Positions 6,790 to 12,976 of a stretch of 12,976 bases of DNA are shown in pieces (position 1 is the first letter of the stretch; every line of letters begins with the position of its first letter). A program made the translations under genes and the position numbers. The notes below the pieces were generated by a model. That model saw only the letters and a list, made by a program, of their open reading frames with translations. It made no database searches and was not told the DNA's origin. Origin of the DNA: Lachnospiraceae bacterium (lineage in GTDB: Bacteria; Bacillota; Clostridia; Lachnospirales; Lachnospiraceae); NCBI GenBank assembly GCA_009774585.1, contig VSOA01000081.1, positions 1-12,976 on the forward strand. Direction: 5' to 3'.

Positions 6790-7995
6790 ATGGAAAAAAT
6801 TAAGATGACAACGCCGCTCGTGGAGATGGACGGAGATGAGATGACAAGAATTATCTGGAGAATGGTCAAGGATGAATTGTTGCTGCCGTATATTGACCTT
6901 AAGACAGAGTATTACGACCTTGGTCTGGAACATCGTAACGAAACTGATGATCAGGTTACGATTGATTCTGCGGAGGCGACGAAGAAGTACGGGGTAGCAG
7001 TTAAATGTGCGACAATTACGCCGAATGCTGCCAGAATGACAGAATATCATCTGAAAGAGATGTGGAAAAGTCCTAACGGGACAATTCGCGCCGCATTGGA
7101 CGGAACAGTGTTCCGTATGCCTATTATTGTAAAAGGAATCGAACCATATGTGAGAAATTGGGAGAAGCCTATTACTTTAGCGCGTCATGCTTATGGAGAT
7201 GTCTACAAGAATGCAGAAATCAAAGTACCCGGTGCGGGAACGGCTGAACTTGTATTTACGGGTGAGGATGGTACTCAGATTAGGGAGACGATACATAACT
7301 TTAAGGGTCCCGGTATTATACAAGGCATCCATAATACGGATGATTCTATCAGAAATTTTGCCAAAACATGTTTTAACTATGCGTTAGATACGAAGCAGGA
7401 TTTATGGTTTGCAACGAAAGACACGATTTCCAAAAAGTATGACCATAACTTCAAAGATATTTTCCAAGAGATTTACGATGTAGAATACAAGGAGAAGTTT
7501 GAGGCGGCAGGCATCGAGTACTTTTATACATTGATTGATGATGCGGTAGCACGGGTCATGAGGGCTAAAGGCGGATTTATCTGGGCATGCAAAAACTATG
7601 ACGGTGATGTGATGAGTGATATGGTGTCTTCGGCGTTCGGCGATCTTGCCATGATGACCTCAGTGCTGGTATCGCCAAGCGGCGCCTATGAGTATGAGGC
7701 GGCACACGGGACCGTCCAGAGACATTACTACCAGTATTTGAAAGGCGAGAAGACGACTACCAATTCTGTGGCAACAATTTTTGCATGGACTGGTGCGCTC
7801 AGAAAGCGCGGCGAATTAGATGGCATTTCAGAGTTGGTGGAGTTTGCCGATAAGCTGGAAAAGGCTGTGATTCAGACAATAGAGGGTGGAAAGATGACAA
7901 AAGGTTTGTCGCTGATCACTTCGATACAGAATGTAACCGTATTGGACTGCGAAGAGTTCATTAAAGCGATTAGAGAAACTTTTGATGCCCTTTAG
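6790..7995 (+). CDS. icd: NADP-dependent isocitrate dehydrogenase, eukaryote-like (IDH1-type)
   Basis: Oxidative decarboxylation of isocitrate to 2-oxoglutarate with NADP+. The 401-residue protein follows human IDH1 closely rather than the E. coli Icd type. Substrate residues are present: KCATITP (72-78), WKSPNGTIR (92-100), Arg109 and Arg132 (ARHAYGD). So are the metal ligands in LIDD (Asp250) and YDGDVMSD (Asp273, Asp277), and the NADP-phosphate-binding Arg311-His312 in HGTVQRHYY. It appears complete and active. AGGGAGG (6771-6777) lies 12 bases before the ATG. No strong promoter was found in the 110-base gap upstream, so it is probably read from 4381. With the synthase at 4490 it would supply 2-oxoglutarate for glutamate in a bacterium lacking a full citric acid cycle; aconitase must be encoded elsewhere. 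Confidence 0.96.
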   Translation: MEKIKMTTPLVEMDGDEMTRIIWRMVKDELLLPYIDLKTEYYDLGLEHRNETDDQVTIDSAEATKKYGVAVKCATITPNAARMTEYHLKEMWKSPNGTIRAALDGTVFRMPIIVKGIEPYVRNWEKPITLARHAYGDVYKNAEIKVPGAGTAELVFTGEDGTQIRETIHNFKGPGIIQGIHNTDDSIRNFAKTCFNYALDTKQDLWFATKDTISKKYDHNFKDIFQEIYDVEYKEKFEAAGIEYFYTLIDDAVARVMRAKGGFIWACKNYDGDVMSDMVSSAFGDLAMMTSVLVSPSGAYEYEAAHGTVQRHYYQYLKGEKTTTNSVATIFAWTGALRKRGELDGISELVEFADKLEKAVIQTIEGGKMTKGLSLITSIQNVTVLDCEEFIKAIRETFDAL

Positions 7996-7998
7996 AAA

Positions 7999-8039
7999 AA
8001 GCGAACAAGTTCGCTTGCGAGATTTGCTTCGCAAACTTG
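7999..8039. repeat. Double-hairpin palindromic element, possibly an intergenic repeat
   Basis: Two hairpins stand side by side: AAGCGAAC-AA-GTTCGCTT (7999-8016, 8-bp stem) and TTTGC-TTC-GCAAA (8023-8035). CAAGTT (8006-8011) can also pair with AACTTG (8034-8039), giving an alternative longer fold. It begins 4 bases after the icd stop. There is no T run, so it is not an ordinary terminator; a REP-like dispersed element or an mRNA-end stabiliser are possibilities. Confidence 0.5.
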
Positions 8040-8055
8040 GCATAAGCTGTAAAAT

Positions 8056-8090
8056 GGGAACCGCTCTTATTCTGAGAGCAGTTCCCACTT
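8056..8090. terminator. Bidirectional terminator between icd and the ABC-F gene
   Basis: GGGAAC-C-GCTCT (8056-8067) pairs with AGAGC-A-GTTCCC (8075-8086) around a 7-base loop, with one mismatch. It is followed by CTTTT on the plus strand and ATTTTA on the minus strand, so it can serve both convergent genes. The stop codon of the ABC-F gene (8069-8067) lies in the loop edge. Confidence 0.75.
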
Positions 8091-10022
8091 TTCATACAAG
8101 TCAGCCAGTTCCGCGTCGTTGGCTGATTTTTCTTTGTTTAATTCTTGTAATTTTGCTACATTGGTGCAGATTTCAGGTGACGCCATAAGCGTATCAATTT
8201 CTTTGTTGCGCGTCTCCAATTGTTCGATACGTTCTTCACATTTTTTTAATTCATTTTCTTTCTTGCGCTGTGCTGCCTGCTGTTCTTTGCGTGCAATCCA
8301 GTCCTGCTTGCTGTCTGTAGCTGCGGGAGCAGGTGAGGCTGAAGCGGTGCGGCCTTGGGACGATGGCGCGTGTGTGGAAGAGGAGTTTTGATGTGAGCTG
8401 TCGTTGGAGGCAGGCTGTTCCTCTTTTTTCTCAAGATAATACTCGTAATTTCCAAGATAGTTTGTCAGAACTTTATGATTCAAGTCGAGAATACGGCTGG
8501 CGGTTTTGTTGATAAAATAGCGGTCGTGAGATACATACAACACTGTGCCGGTATACGCATTAATGGCGTCTTCCAGTATTTCTTTGGACATAATATCAAG
8601 ATGGTTTGTAGGCTCATCCAGAATCAGGAAATTGGCTTCTGACAACATCAGTTTGGCGAGGGACACACGACCGCGCTCGCCGCCGCTGAGTGCTTTAACC
8701 TGTTTAAATACATCTTCACCGGTAAAGAGAAAAGCGGCAAGAGTATTTCGTATCTCAGTATTAGTGAGCGTCGGATAGTCGTCGGAGATTTCTTCAAAAA
8801 GAGTCTTGTCCATATGCAGTACATGGTGTTCCTGATCGTAATAACCGATTGCAACATTTGTACCTAGGCGTATGATACCGCTATCGGGAGTGAGCAGTTC
8901 ATTGATCAACTTTAAAATCGTCGTTTTGCCGGTGCCGTTATCGCCGATGATTGCTACATGCTCGCCCTTTTTAAGGTCAAATTCAAGATGCTCAAAGAGC
9001 GTCAGCGAGCCAAAAGATTTGGACAGATTTTCCACATGAAGGACGTCGTTGCCGCTGGAAAATTTGGGTTCCAGTTTTAAATGCATATCTGTGCGAACCT
9101 CGACAGGTTTTTCCAAGCGATCAATCTTATCAAGCATTTTCTCACGGCTTTCAGCCCGTTTGATAGATTTTTCTCTGTTGAAGGATTTCAATTTCTCAAT
9201 AACTGCTTCCTGATGCTTGATTTCCTGCTGTTGTTTCATATAGGCATTGTATCTGGCCGTGCGCAGAATTTCTTTTTTGGCGGCATATTCGGTATAATTA
9301 CCGGCAAAAACAGTGGACTCCGAGTTGTCAATTTCAATTATTTTGTTGGCAATTCTATCCAGAAAATAGCGGTCATGGGAGACGATGATCACAGCGCCTT
9401 TATAACTTCTAAGATAAGTTTCCAGCCATGTGATGGACGACATATCAAGGTGATTCGTCGGCTCGTCCAGAATAATCAAGTCCGGTTTTAAGAGGAGCAG
9501 CTTGCCCAGTGCAACACGGGTTTTCTGACCGCCGGAAAGTGTGGATACGGAACGCGTAAATTCATCTTCTGTAAATCCCAAACCTTTGAGTACACCAACC
9601 AACTCACTCTGATAGGCATAGCCGTTAGATAATTCGAAGTTGTGCGTCAGAACAGAATAAGTGTTCATTAACTGCCTGAGCGTATCCTCAGATGCATTCT
9701 TCATCTGTAATTCCACGGAACGTATTCTATGTTCCAGTTCGATAATATCCTGTTTTACACTGAGCAGTTCATTATAGATTGTATTATCGCCGGACACGGC
9801 TTCATGCTGCGAAAGATAACCGATTGTTCTATCATGGGAAACGGTCACGATACCTTGATCGGCGGACAGTTCGCCCATGATAATACGCAGCAGGGTGGTC
9901 TTACCTGCGCCGTTAATGCCTACGATAGCGGCTTTATCATAATCCTCGATGTGAAAAGATACATTTTTTAACACGGGGATTTCATTGAATGATTTATTGA
10001 TATTGCTGACAGAAAGTATCAT
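8067..10022 (-). CDS. ydiF: ABC-F family ATPase, YdiF/Uup type
   Basis: A soluble 651-residue protein with two ATPase domains and no membrane segments, the hallmark of ABC-F ribosome-acting factors. Domain 1: Walker A GINGAGKT (35-42), signature LSGGQ (162-166), Walker B LIILDEPTNHLD (182-193). A charged linker runs from about 245 to 320. Domain 2: Walker A GDNGTGKT (360-367), signature LSGGERGR (445-452), Walker B LILDEPTNHLD (466-476). A Ser/Ala/Pro-rich spacer (about 536-572) leads to a C-terminal coiled coil (573-651). In Bacillus subtilis ydiF also lies near rex, which supports the name. A translation or ribosome-maintenance role is more likely than drug resistance, but resistance is not excluded. 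The ATG at 10022 has AAAGG 11 bases ahead and starts MILSVSNINKSF as in the family; upstream in-frame codons have no such fit. Confidence 0.93.
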   Translation of the reverse strand: MILSVSNINKSFNEIPVLKNVSFHIEDYDKAAIVGINGAGKTTLLRIIMGELSADQGIVTVSHDRTIGYLSQHEAVSGDNTIYNELLSVKQDIIELEHRIRSVELQMKNASEDTLRQLMNTYSVLTHNFELSNGYAYQSELVGVLKGLGFTEDEFTRSVSTLSGGQKTRVALGKLLLLKPDLIILDEPTNHLDMSSITWLETYLRSYKGAVIIVSHDRYFLDRIANKIIEIDNSESTVFAGNYTEYAAKKEILRTARYNAYMKQQQEIKHQEAVIEKLKSFNREKSIKRAESREKMLDKIDRLEKPVEVRTDMHLKLEPKFSSGNDVLHVENLSKSFGSLTLFEHLEFDLKKGEHVAIIGDNGTGKTTILKLINELLTPDSGIIRLGTNVAIGYYDQEHHVLHMDKTLFEEISDDYPTLTNTEIRNTLAAFLFTGEDVFKQVKALSGGERGRVSLAKLMLSEANFLILDEPTNHLDIMSKEILEDAINAYTGTVLYVSHDRYFINKTASRILDLNHKVLTNYLGNYEYYLEKKEEQPASNDSSHQNSSSTHAPSSQGRTASASPAPAATDSKQDWIARKEQQAAQRKKENELKKCEERIEQLETRNKEIDTLMASPEICTNVAKLQELNKEKSANDAELADLYEKWELLSE

Positions 10023-10073
10023 AATATATTGTACCTTTCTTATAAGTTCAAATGATGGAAAAGTTTCATCAGA

Positions 10074-10091
10074 GTGTGAGCGACAACACAA
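10074..10091. promoter_or_regulatory. Rex-box-like 18-bp operator
   Basis: On the minus strand 10091-10074 reads TTGTGTTGTCGCTCACAC. The common Rex consensus is TTGTGA-N6-TCACAA, and ten of its twelve fixed positions match. The site lies over the expected start of the ABC-F transcript and about 37 bases upstream of the rex -35, so repression of the ABC-F gene and perhaps rex autoregulation are possible. Function is inferred. Confidence 0.45.
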
Positions 10092-10095
10092 AAAT

Positions 10096-10124
10096 AGTTT
10101 ACAGTTTGGAAACGTGACTGTCAA
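10096..10124 (-). promoter_or_regulatory. Promoter of the ABC-F gene
   Basis: Reading the minus strand: TTGACA (10124-10119), a 17-base spacer, then TAAACT (10101-10096), which keeps four of six -10 bases. Transcription would start at about 10089, giving a leader of about 67 bases before the ATG at 10022. Confidence 0.6.
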
Positions 10125-10127
10125 TGT

Positions 10128-10156
10128 TTGACAGTTTTTTAACACAGTTGTATACT
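10128..10156 (+). promoter_or_regulatory. Promoter of the rex operon
   Basis: TTGACA (10128-10133), a 17-base spacer and TATACT (10151-10156): a near-consensus vegetative promoter. Transcription would start at about 10163, about 26 bases before the rex GTG. Its -35 is 3 bases from the -35 of the divergent ABC-F promoter. Confidence 0.8.
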
Positions 10157-10188
10157 TAAAATATTATAACATAGGGGGTGGCAGCGAG

Positions 10189-10821
10189 GTGGAAGCGAAA
10201 GAGATTTCACAGGCTGTTGTTAGCCGTTTACCGAGATATTTCAGATATTTGGGTGAGCTGAAAGATGAGGGGATTGAGAGAGTTTCGTCGCAGGAGCTGA
10301 GTGATATTATGAGAGTGACTGCTTCACAGATCAGACAGGATCTGAATAATTTCGGCGGCTTCGGTCAGCAGGGATACGGATATAATGTAGGGTATCTTTA
10401 TGAAGAGATTGGTAAGATACTGGGACTTCACAAGGAGCATCATTTAATTATTGTCGGAGCGGGGCATTTAGGACAGGCGCTTGTTAATTATATGAACTTT
10501 GAACGGCGGGGATTCATTTTTCAAGGGATTTTTGATATCGATACACGGCTTCACGGTACGCAGATTCGCGGAATTGAGGTGCGTCCGCTGCAGGAGATGG
10601 AACAATTTGTCCGGGAGAATGAAATTGATATCGCGGTTCTGACAATTCCTAAAAACAGCGCGGTGGAAGTGGCGGAGCAGCTTGTTTCATATGGCATTAA
10701 GGGTATTTGGAACTTTGCTCATGTGGATCTGCATGTTCCAAAAGATATTCAAGTAGAAAATGTGCATCTGTCAGACAGCTTGATGAAACTGTCGTATAAT
10801 TTGGTTTCTCATGAAGGGTAA
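10189..10821 (+). CDS. rex: Redox-sensing transcriptional repressor Rex
   Basis: Rex senses the NADH/NAD+ ratio and represses fermentation and NADH-reoxidising genes until NADH rises. The 210-residue protein has an N-terminal winged helix (about 8-75, with VTASQIRQDLNNFGGFG at 43-59). A Rossmann domain follows, with the dinucleotide motif VGAGHLG (89-95) and the ribose-binding FDID (115-118). A C-terminal helix around 195-207 is the usual domain-swapping element of the dimer. Length is normal for the family. The GTG start at 10189 is well placed after AGGGGGTGG (10173-10181, 7 bases). It is first in an operon with the coiled-coil gene and nnr. A Rex-box-like site lies in the divergent promoter region. 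Confidence 0.96.
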   Translation: MEAKEISQAVVSRLPRYFRYLGELKDEGIERVSSQELSDIMRVTASQIRQDLNNFGGFGQQGYGYNVGYLYEEIGKILGLHKEHHLIIVGAGHLGQALVNYMNFERRGFIFQGIFDIDTRLHGTQIRGIEVRPLQEMEQFVRENEIDIAVLTIPKNSAVEVAEQLVSYGIKGIWNFAHVDLHVPKDIQVENVHLSDSLMKLSYNLVSHEG

Positions 10822-10850
10822 GTATTGAATGCAGAAAGGTGCTAGGGCAT

Positions 10851-11543
10851 ATGTCAAAAGAAGAAATATTTCAATCGGCGCTGATCGGTAAAAAGATTCC
10901 GATTCTTACACTGGATAATAAGTGGCACAAGCTTTTTACCCAGCGGGAGTATACTTCTGAGATTAAGCGGATGGAGAATGATTTGAACCAATTGCTCAAA
11001 CGTCAGGCAAAGGTCAATGAAGAATGTAAAGAACTTAAGAAACTTAAGAAAAAAATGATGGATGAGATTGTGATTCTTGCAGATGCGATTGAGAAGTCGC
11101 CTTCTAAGAAACTGGAGAAGGAAATGGAAGAGCATAGGCGCACCGTCAATGAATGCAATGAGAAAATAGATGGCTGTGAGGAAGAGATGGTTGAATTACC
11201 AAGACAGATTAATCAGCTTAACAACAGACTGATGGTAGCAACCATGGAGGTATGTTATCGCAAATTAAAGAAGAACAATGCCGAATTGGAGGAAATCAAT
11301 GAATGGATCGGCAATATAAGGCGTGAATTAAAGAAGAAAGTAGTCCGCAAGCAGGAAAAAGAGGCAATGAACAATCAGTTATATGCATATATGCATGACA
11401 TTTTCGGGGCGGATGTGATTGAAATTTTTGATATGAAGTTTCAGCCGGAAGAAAATCGTAAGAAAAATGATGAGCCGGTAAAAGAGAGCGTGCCGCCGGA
11501 AAAAGAAGCGAAAGAAAATGATGAGAACGCGTTGAAATCGTGA
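10851..11543 (+). CDS. Coiled-coil protein of unknown function
   Basis: A 230-residue soluble, strongly charged protein. Heptad-like coiled coil runs from about 35 to 175, with a short break near residue 83 (SPSKK). A small more globular end follows at about 175-198 (YAYMHDIFGADVIEIFDM), then a disordered, Glu/Lys-rich tail (200-230). The first 30 residues (FQSALIGKKIPILTLDNKWHKLF) look like a separate small motif. No catalytic residues or membrane segments were seen and I cannot name a family. The ATG at 10851 lies 11 bases after AGAAAGG (10833-10839); an in-frame GTG at 10839 would overlap that ribosome site. It sits 29 bases after rex and 63 before nnr, so it belongs to their operon. A structural or adaptor role is only a guess. 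Confidence 0.85.
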   Translation: MSKEEIFQSALIGKKIPILTLDNKWHKLFTQREYTSEIKRMENDLNQLLKRQAKVNEECKELKKLKKKMMDEIVILADAIEKSPSKKLEKEMEEHRRTVNECNEKIDGCEEEMVELPRQINQLNNRLMVATMEVCYRKLKKNNAELEEINEWIGNIRRELKKKVVRKQEKEAMNNQLYAYMHDIFGADVIEIFDMKFQPEENRKKNDEPVKESVPPEKEAKENDENALKS

Positions 11544-11606
11544 GATTTTAGCGCTTCTTTGCGTCATGGGAATATGGGGTTGTCCGGTATAGTAAATGGA
11601 GGGTGT

Positions 11607-12976
11607 ATGAAACAATACCTTGTGACCGCTTCTATGATGAAGCAATATGACCGTAATACAATAGAGAAATATCATATCCCGTCGTTGATTCTGATGGAGC
11701 GGGCAGCTTTGGTGACGGTGGAGGAAATACGACGGATATGGGGAGAGCATCCGGGTAGAGTACTTGTTATATCAGGAACCGGCAACAATGGTGGAGACGG
11801 GCTTGCAGTCGGACGCCTTTTGATGTTGGAAGCGTGCGACGTTACGTTTGTACTTCTCGGTGAACAGAATAAATGTACCGAAGAGACAAAGAGGCAGATT
11901 GATATTGTAAGGGAATACGGGGGGCAGATTTTTAGCACAATACCGGATTGTGAATATGATATAGTAATAGATGCGGTTTTTGGAGTCGGATTATCCAGAA
12001 ATGTGGAAGGCATATACATGGATGCCATACAGTGGATTAACCAAAGTGGCACGCATGTATGTAGCATAGACATTCCGTCAGGAATTCATACTGATACGGG
12101 GGAAGTAATGGGGGTGGCTGTGCGCGCTGATATCACGGTGACGTATGGGTTCCGTAAGCTTGGACATATGCTTTACCCGGGAGCAGTCTACAGTGGAGAA
12201 CTGATTTTACGCCGGATGGGAATAGACGAACACAGTTTTCTTGACACAAGACCGCAGTGGTATACACATATCGGATATGACAGCAGATTGCTGCCGTTGC
12301 GGAGACCGGACGGTAATAAAGGAACCTTCGGGAAAGCGTTATTGATTGCGGGAGACAGTCGTACTGCCGGAGCGGCCATGATGGCGGCAGAGAGTGCATT
12401 CCGTATCGGTACGGGGATGGTAAAAGTAGTCACGGCGGTAGAGAATAGAGAGAGTCTGCTGCAGTTTGTACCGGAGGCGATGCTTCTTACCTATGCGGCT
12501 GATGAAGGAGAAGCGTCCGGGGAGGAATATGTCAGGAGCGGAGCGTTTTGGAGAGAACTTAAGGAAGCCGAAAAGTGGGCGGACAGCATACTGATTGGTC
12601 CGGGTATCGGTATGGGGGAACATGCGCATGAACTGTTGCGGTTTTGTATAGAAGAAAGCAGTCTGCCGCTAGTAATAGATGCGGATGGCCTTAATCTGTT
12701 AGCTGAGGATGCCATGCTGCAAAAAATGCTGGCAGACAGAGAAGAGAAAGAGCGGGTTGTGATACTCACCCCTCATCTGGGTGAATTCGCAAGACTATAC
12801 GGATGCAGCGTGCAGGAGGCGAAGAGTGCGCTGACGGATTATCCGGGACGTCTTAGCGATAGACTTCATTGTATTGTTATCTGCAAAGATGCGCGTAGTG
12901 TGGCGGTATGTCCGGGGGTGAATGATAAGTTTAGGAATACAACGGGAAATGAAGGGAGTGAGGGTTATACCCAGAT
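11607..12976 (+). CDS. nnr: Bifunctional NAD(P)H-hydrate repair enzyme Nnr (3' cut by window edge, possibly interrupted)
   Basis: Repairs damaged NADHX and NADPHX: an N-terminal epimerase domain is fused to a C-terminal ADP/ATP-dependent dehydratase. Epimerase motifs: SGTGNNGGDGLAVGRLL (56-72), IDAVFGVGL (121-129), SIDIPSG (153-159) and the KLGH block at 184-187. Dehydratase motifs: NKGTFGKALLIAGDS (237-251), AGAAMMAAESAFRIGTG (254-270), GPGIG (331-335), IDADGLNLL (357-365) and LTPHLGEFARL (387-397). The frame still reads TTGNEG at about 445-450. There the family normally continues with MAT and the catalytic GSGD loop, but here it reads SEGYTQ to the window end. So the gene is either cut by an insertion or merely truncated by the window with odd terminal sequence. 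GGAGGG (11598-11603) is just before the ATG. Third gene after rex. Confidence 0.9.
   Translation, partial: MKQYLVTASMMKQYDRNTIEKYHIPSLILMERAALVTVEEIRRIWGEHPGRVLVISGTGNNGGDGLAVGRLLMLEACDVTFVLLGEQNKCTEETKRQIDIVREYGGQIFSTIPDCEYDIVIDAVFGVGLSRNVEGIYMDAIQWINQSGTHVCSIDIPSGIHTDTGEVMGVAVRADITVTYGFRKLGHMLYPGAVYSGELILRRMGIDEHSFLDTRPQWYTHIGYDSRLLPLRRPDGNKGTFGKALLIAGDSRTAGAAMMAAESAFRIGTGMVKVVTAVENRESLLQFVPEAMLLTYAADEGEASGEEYVRSGAFWRELKEAEKWADSILIGPGIGMGEHAHELLRFCIEESSLPLVIDADGLNLLAEDAMLQKMLADREEKERVVILTPHLGEFARLYGCSVQEAKSALTDYPGRLSDRLHCIVICKDARSVAVCPGVNDKFRNTTGNEGSEGYTQ
12958..12976 (+). mobile_element. Possible 5' end of a group II intron inside nnr
   Basis: From 12958 the sequence reads GTGAGGGTTATACCCAGAT. 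Group II introns begin GUGYG, and in several bacterial types a CCCAGAT block follows within the first 20 bases (Lactococcus Ll.LtrB begins GTGCGCCCAGATAGGG, from memory). The junction falls just where the conserved Nnr protein sequence is lost. Only 19 bases are visible, so this is tentative. Confidence 0.35.

Noticed and set aside
8067..10022. ABC-F gene as an antibiotic-resistance determinant
   Set aside because: Position beside rex and the C-terminal coiled coil match the housekeeping YdiF/Uup type, and there is no mobile context or leader attenuator typical of inducible resistance genes.
12133..12769. Several minus-strand open frames inside nnr
   Set aside because: They overlap each other and a strongly conserved sense gene, and none shows a domain or ribosome site.

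Overview
The window looks like chromosomal DNA of a Gram-positive anaerobe of the class Clostridia, most likely a Lachnospiraceae-type gut bacterium. The reasons are: strong AGGAGG-like ribosome sites, GTG starts used alongside ATG, a BspA-type leucine-rich-repeat surface protein with a sortase-like tail, a Re-citrate-synthase-like enzyme beside an NADP isocitrate dehydrogenase, and a YdiF-type ABC-F gene next to rex. The taxonomic call is an inference from gene content, with no database search.

Layout. (1) 1-1833: the 3' part of a cell-wall-anchored leucine-rich-repeat protein, cut by the window edge. (2) 1884-3384: a compact AT-rich three-gene cassette with its own extended -10 promoter and a strong terminator. 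It encodes a four-helix membrane protein, a 62-residue charged protein and a 212-residue soluble protein. I recognise none of them; this is the best candidate for an undescribed system. (3) 3464-4384: an intracellular-type subtilisin without signal peptide or propeptide. (4) 4381-7995: a carbon-metabolism group with a Re-citrate synthase/isopropylmalate-synthase-family enzyme, a GntR/FCD regulator and a eukaryote-like NADP isocitrate dehydrogenase. Its promoter overlaps the peptidase stop codon and carries a perfect 12-bp palindrome over the -10, a plausible operator for the adjacent regulator. Together the two enzymes could make citrate and then 2-oxoglutarate (glutamate supply); the aconitase needed between them is not in the window. 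(5) 7996-8090: a double-hairpin element and a bidirectional terminator between convergent genes. (6) 8067-10022, minus strand: a YdiF-type ABC-F ATPase.

(7) 10023-10188: a divergent control region. Two good promoters fire in opposite directions from -35 boxes only 3 bp apart, and an 18-bp Rex-box-like sequence lies at the start of the ABC-F transcript. (8) 10189-12976: rex (NADH/NAD+ sensor), a coiled-coil protein of unknown role, and nnr (NAD(P)H-hydrate repair), apparently one operon linked by redox-cofactor biology. The nnr frame stops resembling its family at about 12957. The last 19 bases look like the 5' end of a group II intron, so nnr may be interrupted just at the window edge.

No tRNA, rRNA, CRISPR array or riboswitch was seen. 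No gene-free stretch reaches 300 bases; the largest gaps are 10023-10188, 1834-1994 and 3321-3463.
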